Below are positions 1 through 14,600 of a DNA stretch of 64,000 nt, piece after piece. Under the pieces are notes generated by a model. That model searched no databases and was not told where the DNA came from. It saw nothing but the letters and a program-made list of their open reading frames with translations. Numbering within the stretch: the first letter of the stretch is position 1; each line of letters opens with the position of its first letter. The DNA is from Sinotaia quadrata (taxonomy: Eukaryota > Mollusca > Gastropoda > Architaenioglossa > Viviparidae). Where the stretch lies: the NCBI GenBank assembly GCA_028829895.1, contig CM054182.1, forward strand, positions 9,475,001 to 9,539,000. The letters run 5' to 3'. Position numbers and translations under genes: made by a program.

Positions 1-210
1 GATAAACAGGGAGTAACTCGAACCCTAATCCTTATTCACTGATACAATCAACTCCTAATCCTCAATCAATGACATACAGGAAGTAACTCGAGCCCTAATC
101 CTTATTCACTGATACAAACAACTCCTAATCCAGACTCAATGATAAACAGGGAGTAACTCGAGCCCTAATCCTTGTTCTCTATCACTGCCAGTCCTCAATC
201 ATTGTTTAAT
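1..210 (+). repeat. 70-bp tandem repeat, about three units (open at the left edge)
   Basis: Units begin at 1, 71 and 141 (gataaacagggagtaactcg or a close variant) and contain ccctaatccttattcactga. The array touches the window edge, so its full length is unknown. Confidence 0.85.
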
Positions 211-215
211 GACAA

Positions 216-510
216 TGACGTGGTCCCTAATTCTCTTAGTCTTACTGACAACCCCTAACTTTTATAATCCGCTGAATGACGTGTTCCCTAATTCTCTTAC
301 TGACAACCCCTAACTTTTATAATCCGCTCAATGACGTGGTCCCTAATTATCTTACTGACAACCCCTAACTTTTATAATCCGCTCAATGACGTGGTCCCTA
401 ATTATCTTACTGACAACCCCTAACTTTTATAATCCGCTTAATGACGTGGTCCCTAATTATCTTATGACGACCACTAGCTTTTATAATACGCTTAATGACA
501 CACACTTTCA
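216..510 (+). repeat. 55-bp tandem repeat, five units
   Basis: Units begin tgacgtg(g/t)tccctaatt at 216, 277, 332, 387 and 442, with a decayed unit from 496. Each consists of two similar halves of about 27 bp, one holding gtccctaa and the other cccctaac, suggesting an older half-length unit. Decayed copies may continue to about 640. Confidence 0.85.
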
Positions 511-694
511 TAATACCTATTTTTGGTACTCACTGACAAACAAGATCAATATGTAATCCTTAAGCAATAACATATACTTCCTTAATACGTAATCGAAGCT
601 CAAAGACATTAACTGTAATCCTTATTCAATGACATACAATGACTAAATTCATACATGTCTCTCAATGATAAACATCACACAAACATGCAGATCT

Positions 695-1145
695 CACCAC
701 TCTCACATGTACTCTTTCTAATCCACCCCTCTCACGCACAGGTTCTCCATACCACTCCAATCAGGTTCCCCATCTAACCCCTCTCATGTACAAGCTCTGC
801 ATTGTATACTTTCACAAGCTTTCCATCCCACTTCTCTCATATACAAGCTCTCCACCCCACTTCTCTCACATACAAGCTCTGCATTCTACACTTTTACAGA
901 TTCCTCATCCTCACAAACTCTCCATTCCACCCCTCTCACAAGCTCTCCACCCCTCTTCTCTCACATTCAATCTCTGCATTCTACCTTTTCAAAAGCTCTC
1001 CATTCCACCCTTTCACAGGCTCTCCATCTCATAAATTATCTGTTCCACTCTTCTCACATATATGCACCCCATCTCACCCTCTCCGCATCACCCCTCTCAC
1101 GTACAAGCTCTCCATCTCACCCCTCTCATGGCTCTCCATCCCACC
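695..1145 (+). repeat. Pyrimidine-rich degenerate tandem repeat, about 26 bp
   Basis: The phrase cccctctcacatacaagctc, with variants such as caagctctgcattctac, recurs about every 24-30 bp. Several chance open frames cross it (proline, serine and histidine-rich); I do not call them genes. Confidence 0.75.
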
Positions 1146-1149
1146 CTTT

Positions 1150-2470
1150 CAGAAAACTGCAACACAGTCCGCCCCCCCCCTTCTCTCTCTCTCATTTTTT
1201 TTTTCCTAACCCACTCCTATCTACCTTTACAAAGAAAGAAAGATGACTTCCCCTTCGGATTTTTTAACCTGCCCCAAGAGAAAGAAACTTCATTTGCCTA
1301 TCTGCGTATGGAGTGACGTGAAAATTCAAGACAGTGTCTGTTGCTGTCAATATGTTACAGACAGTATCAGTGTTTACTTTCTCGTGTTCTCCACTCACAA
1401 ACCAACTATCTCCCACGGTGTTAGGTTTTCAGGCTTGTTTTTCCATTAAATTTTTAAACTGATCGTAGATTTTCTTGTTTCCCAACCCCTCACCAATGTT
1501 TATAGTCATTAATTTCAATTCGCATCCCAATAGTAAAGAACCTTCAAATTAATGACACACGTGTCATTTGAAGCTATACTAGTTGTCTTTACGAGACGCA
1601 TATAATCTGTAATATAAATATATATTTTACTTGTTGAAGACCGTACTCAACAACAAATACTGCGAGAATACAGAGAATACACGCACCTTTTCTGAAAATC
1701 CGTAAACGAAATAAATATATAAAAATAATATACAACGATATAATAAAACTATTACTTGCATCACTTCCTTTTGTAAGGTCTCAACTTCTATTGGGAAAAA
1801 TGTAAGCCTAGATGTGTTGCAAAAGAAGTCACCGATTAGCAGTACTACTAAAAAAATATGATTTCAGTAGAAAGGGTGTGTGTGTGTGTGCGAGCAAGAA
1901 TGGAGTCAGTCACTTGTTTGAAATCGAAAAGGAACACAAATACGAAAATTTGTCTTTAATCACAAACTAACTCATGTTTATAGCACCGTCAGCTAATAGT
2001 ATTTTCTCCAATTTTATGTGAAATAAAAATTTGCCAAAAACTGCATTGAATGTGCTTGTGTGTGAGTGAGTGTGTGTGTGTGTAAGCGAGAAAGAGACTT
2101 GAGTATTAGTGTTTTGGGAGTGGGTGAATTGTATATTGATTTATATTTGTGCTTGAATGTATGTGTGTTGGTATATAATTTTATGTATATTTGTGTTTGT
2201 TCTTGAGTGTGCGTATGTGTGTATTAGGCAAACAGATTATAGAAGGTATTCAGTACATCAGATATTTCGGAGTAAACTTTGTCACAGTGGAATAAGGTGG
2301 GGTGAGGTGGGGGTAAAAGTATGCAGCCGAGTATGTTTGGTGGAGATGACTACTCTCGTAATAACATCACTGCTGATGATATTATAATAATAAATAGTAA
2401 TGACACGTACAGTCACACTTGCAAGATTTTATCCTATTTACATGCAGGCTATTTAAAATGGTCAGAATGA
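1150..2470. other. No gene recognised
   Basis: This AT-rich stretch has short (GT)n tracts near 1876 and 2070 and nothing else I can support. If the acidic exon at 2477-3777 belongs to a longer gene, this is its next intron, and further exons may lie beyond the left edge. Confidence 0.5.
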
Positions 2471-2476
2471 ACGTAC

Positions 2477-3777
2477 CCGCTTGGTTTTCTGTCCAGCTTC
2501 TGAACGGTCGAGACAAGAGGTGGCACTTCCAACGTCCCTGTCCTTTCAGGGTCGCAGGGACTTTTCCGCGCATCACTTGCTAGACTGCCACTGTCTATTA
2601 CTTCTTCTGTAGGTTTGGCATCGGCAGCGTCTGGTTCCAAGAGAGGTGCAGCATTCGATGAAATCTCTGCTGGTGGTGGATTCGACTCGGGAGATTCCAC
2701 TTTTTCGTTGACAGAGTCAGTGAAAGTGTGCAATATTTCTGGAGACGCAACTGGTTTTAGTGTGTCTGCAGGCACAATGACTTCCGTTTTAATTTCTTCC
2801 AGACATTTTTCAGGGGATGTCGCTTCGATGCCCAAATCCACGTCTTCGCTTTCGTTGTCAGTCTCATCAAGATGATTGTTGTTCTCTGACACCAGCGGCG
2901 TCATGTCTTCTAAAAACGCTTCTGTAGTAGTGTCTGGCACCGGGGACGTAGGTTTATCTTTGAGGAGCTCAGAGTCGTCGATGGTGACCACTCGGTGTGG
3001 GGCAATCGGGGTGGCTGGGAGATTATTTTCTGCGCTGCTGACTGCTGGGATGACGAAGGCACTTTCTTTCGCATCCTCAGCTTTCTCAGTCACCTCCGGT
3101 TTCGGGAGGTGGTGCTGCTGCTTGCGGTTGATGTTAGCAAGGGGCTCGTCGTCTTCGGACGAGGAAGAGTCGTCACGTGGTTTCAGTGCAGCTTTAGGGA
3201 GCTTGGGCTTGATGTCTGGGAAAAGGGGTTCGTTCAGCTTCTCAGGGTCGATGGGAGTGATCTCCGTCTGATCACTGTCCTCATCACTGCTCTCGTCGTT
3301 GTCGTCTTTCCCGTCAGAGTCATCATCCGAATCTCCATCAGAGGATGCATCTGAGGAGCTGGAATCCGAAGATGAAGAAGGATCCGGTTTAGTAATGTTT
3401 CTAGGGATCTTCACCTTAAGGGCTTCTACTCGTTTCGTCTCTGTTTTAGTCTCAGGAGTTTCCGTACCCGATTTTGGTCTCTTCACAGGGGTTTTCCTAT
3501 CGTCATCATCGTCATCATCTTCTTCGTCAGTTGCATCATCAGAAGTGTCCTCATCTTCGGAAGAGGACTCAGTGTCTGAAGAAGTGTTGGTTTCCTTATC
3601 TCCAGTACCTGTAGGCACCGGAAGTGATATTTCCTCCTCCGGCTCAGCGCCACCGTTGGCTTTTATAGACTCTCGTTCCTTGTCCTTGGTAATCTTTTTC
3701 TTTTTGGGAGGGCTCCCATTGGAATTCTTTTTTGCCTCGTCGCCTGACAGTCCGTCTACTGAAGGAGTTTTGCCATT
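2477..3777 (-). CDS. Internal coding exon, acidic Ser-rich disordered nuclear-type protein segment
   Basis: This is a 1301-bp open segment read on the minus strand. It starts after a pyrimidine-rich tract ending in TTGTTACAG (acceptor AG at 3779-3778) and ends at a GCGG|GTACGT donor (GT at 2476-2475), so it is probably one internal exon, entering in phase 0 and leaving two bases into a codon. The product is about 433 residues of low complexity: a lysine cluster PPKKKKITKDKER near residues 23-35 that looks like a nuclear localisation signal, then long Asp/Glu/Ser runs (about residues 65-93 and 133-170) rich in S-D/E-x-E patterns typical of CK2 targets, then a Pro/Glu/Ser-rich tail. No folded domain is visible. 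Compositionally it resembles nucleolar phosphoproteins such as NOLC1 or Treacle, but composition alone does not establish homology. In-frame codons upstream of the acceptor include an ATG, which I treat as intronic. It may continue the SAND exon at 44225-44767, since the phases match. Confidence 0.75.
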
Positions 3778-4321
3778 CTGTAACAAGAGGAAAAAATATT
3801 GTATTTACAATTTACACAATAACATTTTTTTCGTTTTCTTCCTGTTTTTTTAAAAAAAATAATAAAATAATAAATGACTGAATTCACATTCTGTTTTTCA
3901 ATTGGGATTATTTTAAAGGCATTAGCGATAGAGAATGTACTTTTAATAAAATTAGGGCAGATAACTTATGATATTCGTGTATCCATGTCAGTCAACTGAC
4001 ATATCAAATCATGAATTTCCACAAAATGCATTATTTGGTCGCACGACCTTTTCTCACCGTAAATATGTATAGTCTGTCTTTGATAACGCTCTAAAGATTG
4101 TACAGCGAGATCTTCCGAGATCTTCCAATGTAAATGACCGTGAAAGCGCTATCCATTTTTTTATTTAAAAAAAAAAAGAGTTAAAATCAAACTTCTGTAT
4201 CTCTTATTATTATTATTACTGCAGTATGTAAAATGCACAAATTAACTGTATACAAAGAAGGATTTGTTAAAATGTACTTATCAAAGTTTCTTGACTAGTG
4301 TTCTTAATAAATATGTGCATT

Positions 4322-4955
4322 TACCGCATGTTAAATGCAGTCAGAAATTTATCTCGTGATAAATGCAATCAGTTTGCCTTCTGCTGAATGTAATCAGAAG
4401 TGTACCGATGCTAAATGCAATCAGAAGTTTATCTCGTGATAAATACAATCAAGAAGTGTACCGATGCTAAATGCAATCAGAAGTTTATCTCGTGATAAAT
4501 ACAATCAAGAAGTGTACCGATGCTAAATGCAATCAGATGTTTATCTCGTGTTAAATGCAATCAGATGTTTATCTCGTGTTAAATGACATCAGATGTTTCT
4601 CGTGTTAAATGCAATCAGAAGTTTACCTCGTGTTAAATTCAATCAGAAGTTTACCTCGTGTTAAATGCAATCAGAGGTTTATCTCGTGTTAAATGCAATC
4701 AGAAGTTTATCTCGTGTTAAATGCAATTAGAAGTTTACCTCGTGTAAAATCAAACAGAACTTTACCTCATGTGAATTGCAATCATAATTTTACCCAGTGC
4801 GAAATCAGAAGCTTATTTCGTGTTAAATACCCTCAGGATTTACCTCATGCTACATGTAATCAGAAGTTTATCTCGTGTTAAATGCAATCAGAAGTTTTTA
4901 CTTTGTGTTAAATGCAATCAGAAATTTACCTCGTGTTAAAGGCAATCAGGAGTTT
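4322..4955 (+). repeat. 28-bp tandem repeat, about 20 units
   Basis: The unit is aaatgcaatcagaagtttatctcgtgtt with point changes and a few composite units (gataaatacaatcaagaagt, then gtaccgatgct). It lies in the proposed giant intron, about 0.5 kb from the acidic exon's acceptor. Confidence 0.9.
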
Positions 4956-5094
4956 TATTATATCCAATTAAAAGACAACGCGACATGACCTTGTGTGTGA
5001 AACGGTGCAGAGAAAACCGTCCGTGTCCGCGCACCCACCCTTCTCGGATTAAAATACTACAATGTGCGTCTAGCTCATCGTATTCCAACATAGG

Positions 5095-5315
5095 CTTACG
5101 ACAGCACTCCGATTTGTTCTAAAGTGAGGTTATTAAAACTTACGACAGCACTCCGATTTGTTCTAAAGTGAGGTTATTAAAACTTACGACAGCACTCCGA
5201 TTTGTTCTAAAGTGAGGTTATTAAAACTTACGACAGCACTCCGATTTGTTCTAAAGTGAGGTTATTAAAACTTACGACAGCAAACTGAGTCGTTCTAAAC
5301 TAATCTAAAGGGAGA
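5095..5315 (+). repeat. 44-bp tandem repeat, five units
   Basis: Units begin cttacgacagcactccgatt at 5095, 5139, 5183 and 5227 and are identical as far as I can read. The fifth, at 5271, diverges after cttacgacagca. Confidence 0.9.
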
Positions 5316-5645
5316 TTATTCGATAAACAATGCAGACACCGCTCTCGTTATCCACGGGTCACGAACTCCGCTGATGAAGTCAGCTGCCCGCATGGCAACC
5401 GTGGTCCCCACCCAAACTGTAAACCACGTGCGCTGAGACACGTTATGCCCTCGCTGAAGTCATCCGCGGTATGAGTCATGTCCTGCGTTTGGCTTTGAGT
5501 TTGACACTCTTAAGTCATCAGCGCCACACTTAGCTGAGCACTGATAAAAACTACCTGTAACCAGAAACTTATCGTTAACGTAATCGCTTTGCAACTAAAC
5601 GAGGCCTTTTCGCTGGGATGCGATTTGTTATCACACGATAGGGTT

Positions 5646-5677
5646 CAACCAACCAACCAACCAACCAACCAACCAAT
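5646..5677 (+). repeat. (CCAA)n microsatellite
   Basis: About seven to eight tandem copies of the tetranucleotide aacc are present. Confidence 0.9.
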
Positions 5678-5679
5678 CC

Positions 5680-8600
5680 ACTTACCCGCTAGCGACCTTT
5701 TCAAGGGATAGCCAATACATTTGATTTTCTTCTAATAAGGAAAATAAGCAATAACTCATGCCCTTATAAATAGTAAACACAGGACATCACATGGGTCAGT
5801 TAGGGACCAATACATGTATTTCGATTAAATGAATACACTGCCTTACATATCCATGTGAAATTTACTATCATTTTTAAAGGTCAAAAGTTCAATATCGTGA
5901 AGACTGGTCTGCACATGACAACGGTCATGATAACATCACATGATCATGCGTTCTTCCTGAAATTCTTGTATCTGTAGAAAGTAAAATTTTAACCATTTTT
6001 TCATAACTTTCATAACTCGGACAGGCTGGGTTCCAGACAGTGTCCATTGTCCATTATCTTGTGATGATTTCTTTAATATTTCTTACATTTATATAAATAG
6101 CACGCATAGATATTAACAATATTTGTATATTAACAAGATTTGTATTATATTTTCACTACAATGTGGCCAACTAAATTCAAAGCAAATATTAGTCTACGAC
6201 ATAATTTCAACATGGCGGCATTAAATCGTGCAATCTTACGGCGACCATTCAACTGACATGCAATCTAGTACTCGTCACATCCAATAAGTCAATATTAATG
6301 ACTGAAACTTTAAACAGACCAAAGGCAAAGCCATCTACAAAATCAGATTACATTCGAAAACAGACCTGAAACAGAAATCAATCGACTGATCACTCAATCA
6401 ACGAGCCAAGAGGTGAACGCCCAACAAAAGAGCGCGCCTTGGATAACAAATACTCAAAAACAATCATCTTATGAACAGAGGACAAAACTCACTTTTATCA
6501 TAAGATCAATTAAATTCATCATGCTGACAAGAAAGAAAACCTCAAACACACAGCACAATTATATAGTTTGGATAGGAAGAATTAAGTTCAAACGAAAAGG
6601 ACAAATATTTTACTATCCGCAAACAAGATGATGCTTTCATATAATAACGAAAGGAAGCCTTATCTACAGCGACAATTAAAAATTAAAAAGCAAATAATTA
6701 AAAATAAAATCGAAAACTAAGCGCAAAAGAACTCATGTGAGAGGAAAGTCAGGGCAACACAACAGCTTGTTATGAAAGTAACACTGCACTCAGTGATTGA
6801 CGAGGGGGTTTAATCTTCACCATTAGGCTGCTATCTCCAACATCCGGGCTAGCGAACATTCTAGAGACCAAGCAAGACTGAAACCTTATCGCTGGGCAGC
6901 AGTAATCCGGGGAATGAAAGAAGGGGAATTAATCTAAGAGTCTTTCGCTGCCATTGGCAAAAAGAAATACAAAATAAAAATAAAAACTTGAACTTTGCGA
7001 AGTACTAGTAATACTTTACAATTCATTATAACAAGGTACCTGCCATTTTTTTTTAGAGAGAGAGAGAGAGAACTAATTCAAAGAATGGTCACGGTGCTGC
7101 AAGTTTCTCACTTCCAAAGTTTGATGGTTTCGTAGGACTTTTCCCGTGAAATCACGTGACACTCGACAATGTTGACTTTGCCTTCTATAATGCTGTCTCA
7201 GATGGCAAATCACTCAATGATAACCGACTCATCGGATCGACGGCTAATCGCCTCACTGACTACTACCTGAAGACAGGCGGCGGATCACATTAATGATGTT
7301 ACCGTTTATAACAGAGACGATGCGCGTTGCTGTGCGTGACGCTTCCATATTCAGTGCAAACAATAAGCGAACGATAACAGGCATTATTTCCATAATCTTG
7401 GCAAGTACATATATATGTGATTTGCTTGCCCCTTTCCACCCCGCACCTCGCTCTCACACACTTGAGTTCCTTTAAATTTGAATTTGTACCTTCCAGCAAC
7501 ATAACGTGCACTGATCCATGATAGTTACTTGTAAAGGCTAATAGATTTCCGGCGCCAGTGAGCAAGAGGCCATGTATACAGTGAGAAACACAATAAAAGT
7601 TAACCATGCAGATCAATAACGTTTGAATTCAGGCTGTCAAAAGTCCGGAAGAAAATATCAACAAGTTACTGTGTCTCTCACCCACACTCGAGAGGGTCGC
7701 ATGGTCTTGTGACGTAAAAAAAAAAATGTGGGGTGGGGTGGTTGTAATAATGTTGAGTCCTGGAGAGTAATCAGTCTCATTCCACACGAAAATGTGCACC
7801 AACAGGGGGCATTACTCGCGTGTAGTTGTATATTTGTTCAAGGAAATAATTAACCTCTCGTACAACTGCTCAAATAAATAAGAACCCTACTAAGCGAATT
7901 ACGCAAACAAGAGTTTACACTTTCATTCCGATTGTAGTTCCGCGTGACGGCGTGAATTTAAATAACGTCATCTTTGTAACTGACCTTGTATCCAAAAGGT
8001 GAAAATTAGGACAAGTCCAGGTTTCCTAACTGTAAAAGTGACCTTTCACGTATCAGTAACTGATCGTCGAAATCTGCTGGACTTTGTTCTTGTGAACATC
8101 AGAATGAAATACTGCACTACCGAATTTAACCAGGCACGCATTTTACTTTATGTATAATAAATTTAAAACGGAACGCACCACACAATCGCACAATAAAGCC
8201 ATTATTTCATTCCTCTGAGAGACTTACACAACGCAGTTTCCGTTTCCAACTACTCGCATCTGAGGCAGATTTCCGCTGCCATTAAATTGTGTTTAAAAAA
8301 AATAAACAAACAAAATAAGAAACTTTAAGTAAACAGCAGAGATATCTGCCGACCAAAATCACCACTTATGCAAATTTTTACATGTTGACCTCTAGCCTTG
8401 TACTCAGCGAGTTATTTTTATCTTTCCTCCAGACAACACAAAATGCAAACCCGATGTCGATTAACACGGAGTCCTACAGCCATGCCTCTGTCAACACAAG
8501 TCAAAGAATTTTTTTTCACTTTTATTTACTGTGATGCAGGGGGGGGGGGGAAGAGAGAGAGAGAGAGAGAGCAGCCAAGTTCAAGATTATAATTTTTTTA

Positions 8601-11600
8601 AAACGCTAGATTGATGTGCGCGTGTTTTGTGTAGAAGAAAGAATGCGTGTGAATTTCAGAGTGGCGAGTTTACATAAGTTAACATTATTTACCCTGTACC
8701 GCCCGAGCAGAATGTTTTTACGACTACAAGCACAGCGTTGCACACTTCGCACCGATGGAATTAATACAAATAAACGAACGTGCACTTGATCGGATATCAT
8801 CGCGCGTGAGTTGGACTGTTTCGTTTCAGTGAATTATTCAAGTGTAAACGCTCATTACTTAGTGTAGCGGTCGATCGGTGCCAATCAAACGACCTGGAAC
8901 AAACGCTAAGCGTATCAAGCCATTGTGGACAGTTACAAACTGTCGCTTGTCCTTGATCTTGTCGCTCACGACGGCTAACTGATGTGTGTCTGCTGCGTGT
9001 GTGCTTTGGTAAATATGTCTGTGTACACACGCGCGTGTACATATGCTTCGAATCAGGATGCGATAATTTTTTTAAAAGAACCTTAGTCTTCAAACTTTCT
9101 TTATAGCTTGAGTCTGGGTTGTGGTACAGTATCAACTTTTTCTTTTTCTCAACCAGTTAAGAAAGAGCCGTTGAACGCCTGGCACCGGGTGGCTTGGGTT
9201 AGATTTATTACTGCACAGAAAACATTCCTCACAAACGGAACAGTCAGTCTACCCAAGTCAGATGCTTTAAAGTGAGCCCGGTAGACGCATTAGGAAGAGT
9301 GTCAGCGCGCTCAACTCCACACCGACCGTATGGGCGATTGACGTCAGTGGTGCAAGAAACACGTGCGCACGGACACGAAGACCAGCAAGCAAGCGTCCTG
9401 TGGCATGAACCCTTTTCCCCCTCCCTTCCATTTTTGGCCAGTGGTGGTGGTAGACAACTTGGCGGGTGGGGGTCTCTGTCAACTAGCAAATCTATTTGAA
9501 TGATGTGAGACTATGGAGCCACTTTCTAAGTGTCATTTTTGGCGTGCGAGTAGTTTTAAGGAATATGTGGGTGAAAATATTAATGACTTTGCCTGCTAGT
9601 CAATGCGGCAGTCAAGATACTAGATAGAAAGGGCTTCGTCTTCGTGGCCAGAGTTTTCCACATCCCACGTGACCTGACAGAATTCCACGCCAGGCGTCAC
9701 TGTCAGTCAAGCGTGCAAGCACCACCGTTAGCTGATATTAATTACAATTCCTGTTCGCTCTTTTCTACCGTGTCATACAAAAACTCTTGCTTTGTAGATT
9801 TCGTTCGTATAACAGACCTCAAATTACGATTCTAAAATTAGAAACACCAATGGTGTACAAACAATTGTACACGCATGCTGCATTTTAATTCATGTTGACG
9901 AGACGTGCGTATATTAACTTCCCCCAAACAAGTACACCGCCGGTGGATGTTTTAGACATCAAGGAAAGAAATGCTCAGATAAAGAGAAATTAACAACCGG
10001 AAATGCGCTCGCAGCTGACGCTTAAACAAAACGCGACAACATGAAACTAAGTCAGTAAAATAAACTTGATTTAAATTCTTCCAGCAAAATCTTGCAGTTT
10101 AAAAACCTCTTCCGGTAACGCCTAAATGTTTGACTTACTTGAAATGATCAAGGCCCTTAACCGCCACGGTACTGTTAAGAGAGTTACGGAGCCGCTAAAA
10201 CTGCGATATAAAACCTCTCGCGTTTTTTTGTTTTTTTTTACAGTATCAAGATTATATGGGTTTATATTTATGAACGTTAAGCAAACAAAAGCCCCATCGA
10301 GGCAACTTTTAAACACATTTTTCAGAACCAAACACTATAGGAATCCGGCAATCAGAATAATATTTTCTAGTCGTGCCAATTCTCTCACTTGCGTTGTCAT
10401 AATGAAACAAACCATAAACAGTTCCTTTAACTAAACGGAAAACTTAAACCAGCAGTAAAATTGAACACAATTATCACTGTAACGATCGAAATAAATGAGT
10501 GATGATTGACACAATGTAGAATTTACGACCATTTTGAAAGTGTGCTGATTTCGGACACGTGGATGCTGGCTAAATGAAAGTTAAGGGAAGCATGAACTGC
10601 AAAGGAAGTGCAATAGCGAGCAAGCACGGACAGTAACTCGCTAAGAAATTTTAGCGATTAATTTATTTCATGACGATTAAATTTCAACTAATTTTCTTCC
10701 TTACTTACTGAAGCAATGCCGATATTTAGTTGCACCGGAAGCTTCTATTTGTTATTATTTCTTACTGCCAAAATGGTCGATTATAAATGAAAGATTATAA
10801 ACCGGATAAAGGTAAATTGCGTGACCATTTTGGTTTTAAAGTAGACGGTAACAACAAAGTTATTAATGGTGAGAAGGTATACAGTTTTAGTTGTTTTTTT
10901 TATCTATTAATTAATCGTTAATTGTCGTCAGATTAATCGTCAAAGAAATCATTAATCGTTAACAGCCCTAGTTAAAATATTTTAATTTCACAACGTTAAA
11001 AAATTATTTTAGTAAAAAGCAAGATAGAAAAAATATGTGTGTGCATGCCATAACGCATAAAAATTCCAGTGGTTAATTTAAAGTAGTTTTTCCTTGCTCC
11101 ACTAATAATTCATTCATTTATACCCTGCCCCTATCCACGAGACACCAAACACATAAAAACATCACACAAAGATCCGAGCAAACAAACACAGAAAGATCCG
11201 AGCAAACAAACACACAATCGCACTTAACAAACCTCTGAGCGTACCGCGACTTGAAGTCAAAATACAGTATGAACTGCTATTTTTTTTTCTTTCTTTCTTT
11301 CCTTCTTTCAGCGACCAACCCTTCTGACCAAACTATTCTTGTCTACCCATAACGCATAGCTGGCAAAGTGTTCCCAGACAGCGATTGACAATGGAAACTG
11401 ATTACATCTCTTGCCCTATAAATGTACAATACATACGTGACACATCGATTACCAGGAACAGGAGCCATTTTAAACTTGATGCTTGTGGTGAAGAAATTAA
11501 TATTTTTTTTTAATAACTGTAAAATAAAAATTGTTAAACAATTTATTACCTCCGCCACAACATGTTGTGTCAGCCAACCTCAACGAGTACCTAAAATAGA

Positions 11601-14600
11601 TACTTTCTTTTCCTTACCCATTCAAGTAAGTGGCACTCGAGTTGCCGTTCTTGATAGCTACGAGTGCAAGTCAGTTATTTGAAAACGACACATAACTGCA
11701 GACAAGCCAATCGAGCGTCAGTCCAGAAGACTTTCTGAAAGATGGCAGAGTCACGATGACATTAAAAGTGGGGTTATTATGACATTAAAAGTGGGGTCAC
11801 GATGACATTAAAAGTGAGTGCACGAACGCGAACAAAGATGACTTCATCGATGGCAACAGTTGGTACTACAAGCCTGTGAGACATCACCAGCAACATTAAC
11901 AGCAAGAGCAATAATAATGATGATAATAGCGCATCGTGTGTTGAGGTTTGTAAGTTTGCTACAATCCACCATATTTGTAAGTTTGCTACAACCCACCATA
12001 TTTGTAGAACGCCGGCAAGGGCGCCTATCATAAGTCACTAATGGCGAGCAGCAATTTTTTTCCCTTGCTTTTAAGTTTGGTTTTCATTATTTAAGAAATA
12101 TTTTTTTTAAAATCGAATAGACGACCAGGATGGATTTGTCCAACCAAACAGATAGGACAACATGTGTTTACTTGAAGTGGCTAGCTGTTGATCTATTAGA
12201 TTTTACTCTGAAAATAAGACAAATGATTTAATAGTAGTTGATTTGGTTTGGTTTGGGATTACTTGTTCAACCGTCTTTGCAGCACAGCTGACAATCAATA
12301 AAAAACGCAACAAACAGACTGTATAGCTTAAGTGGTAGCAGTTTCAACCATCTTAACCGGAATTGGCTGGCATTACATTCGTCTTTTGCTTTGCTTAAAC
12401 ATGGAGGTCATCCAAATACGGATTATTCAAAATAAACCAAAAGAATTGTGCTCACTAATGTCACAAGCCACAAAAATAAATTAAAAAGTATAACAAATAG
12501 GAGAGGAGAATCAAATGCCAAATATTTTCTTTAATAAACAAACAAACCCACGCAACACTGAATCATGGAGAAGAGTATTATCTTGGTATAAATTCGATTA
12601 GCGCGGGGCTGTTAGAGGCAACGCATGCTGACGGAAATAACCAATTTCATATTTCAGAAATTGATTCAGAAAGAAATTGGTGGCAGCGTAGGGCCCACCC
12701 ACGCCCGCACGCACTCACACATTCAGATATCCAACAACAACGAATTTATTACTGAATCCATACATACACATTCTAAAGACAACATTCAGATTTCAAAACA
12801 TTTCCAAGTGACGTTCCTTTATCATGCCAACAGAAAATTTTATTTATTAAACCTGTATGATTCAAAGAGGAAACAACCCGGTTTAATAACGCGGTTGTAC
12901 AGTTATTCACAGGACATAGTGCAGCTGGTTTTTTTGACAAGGGGCTGTGCTGTAATCAGGAAATACAATGTTACTCAAAGAGCAAACTAAAGACCTGATG
13001 AGACATTTACTCACTTCGTGCTCTACTCATTTCTGTCGTTACGTAATGAGCATTATATAACACACTGACAACTCCTTATATGTATTACTGATCTGCTAAA
13101 ATGACACAAGCTTGGAAATAGTGAAATTCTTGCAAATTTATACAACGGTCAATGTTACAAATGTGTTGCTAATTTTCACTTATATAAGAGTCGTGCTTTC
13201 GGAATACGGCGTTCATGTTTTCTCAAACCAGCTATAAGTAACATAGTGACGTATCGTAGTTAGTTTAAGTGTAGAATGATGTGGAACACTGACTGACTGA
13301 ACGAGGAGAATGTTTGCCTTTAGACTCTCTTCAGCTTTGTACCACTTTGTACCTTGTCTGACGAAAGCATTGCCGTCTTTCCTCTGCCAAATCAGCCGTG
13401 TTCTTCCTGTGTCAGTGCACCGAACGACAGCAGTAGTTTCCTAAGGCACTTCCTCACCATTAAAGGCGTCGAACCCTTAATCCAAACTGTCTCATGATCA
13501 ACTAGAGTAAACTGAAACTATTTTAATATGAATGGAATAGAGAAACAACCACGGAGTTTGTGTGTGTGTGTGTGTAGTGAAGGGGGGACTGTATTATAGA
13601 TATATCTGTAATTATACAGAAAATAGGCTACAGTGCTTTAATTATCACATCTAGGCTACATCAACCTTGAACAAATTTTAGTTGAAATCCGAATGTATCA
13701 ACCTTTGCAAAATTACCAAGCCGTGGAAACGAATGTGAAAGATGAATATTTATTAAATGTAATTATTTAATTTGATCGGAAAAAAGAAAAAAGGTTTGTA
13801 TGGCATTCAAAGGACAGAGTAAATATTTAGTGAATGAGTTATCGCTTAGAACAAATAATAGAATATCAATAGTCAGGATCTCATTGAATGATCGGTAATG
13901 ACGCCTCACTATCTAAGGATGACTGATGATAAAATGTTGTGTAGTTTGAGGAACGTCGTACGTATTTAAAAAAAAATTCTCTGAAGCTTAAATGTCTACG
14001 TGTGTTTCTTTCCTGTCGTGTCATGCGTCATCGTCTCGTTCAGTGACGTTCTTTTTTTTGTTTTGGTCCATGACCTCTTTTGTTTGGCTGGAAAAGGAAT
14101 CAATGGTTGACGGTAGGGTGGGAGGCAATATGAGATGGGGGTGGGGTTACAGAATATACTTGAATGGGAAAGATTGAGGAAGGTGGGAGAGGGGGTGTAG
14201 AGGAGAGGGAAAGCAATGACGGTATGGATTGTGGAGCGAAAACAGTCGCAGATGAAGAAGTAATGCACTGGGAAAGAGAGATTACCCCCACATGTGTTCT
14301 CACGAATCACAAACAAAGCCATACGCTATGTAAATATGTCGGCGAGAACAAGAAACAACTCCCCCCTCCCACAACTCCCCTCCACACACAACAAATAAGA
14401 GGATGGAGTTTACTGCGCATTACACAATTCCACCACCCTCCTCACACCCCACCTATTATAAACAAACTGCAGGTTAGAGGTAGGGATGTTGTAGCAGCAA
14501 ACAAACCAGAACAAGGGAGACAAAGCATGTCATTAATTATCTTGCTATGAAAGAAGTGTGTCTGCACCTACTGCCATATACAGGAAAAAGGTTTAATTAA

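Noticed and set aside
2615..3853. Plus-strand open frames opposite the acidic exon (up to 184 codons)
   Set aside because: They are shadows of the Ser/Asp codon bias on the minus strand. The minus frame is longer and has splice sites at both ends.
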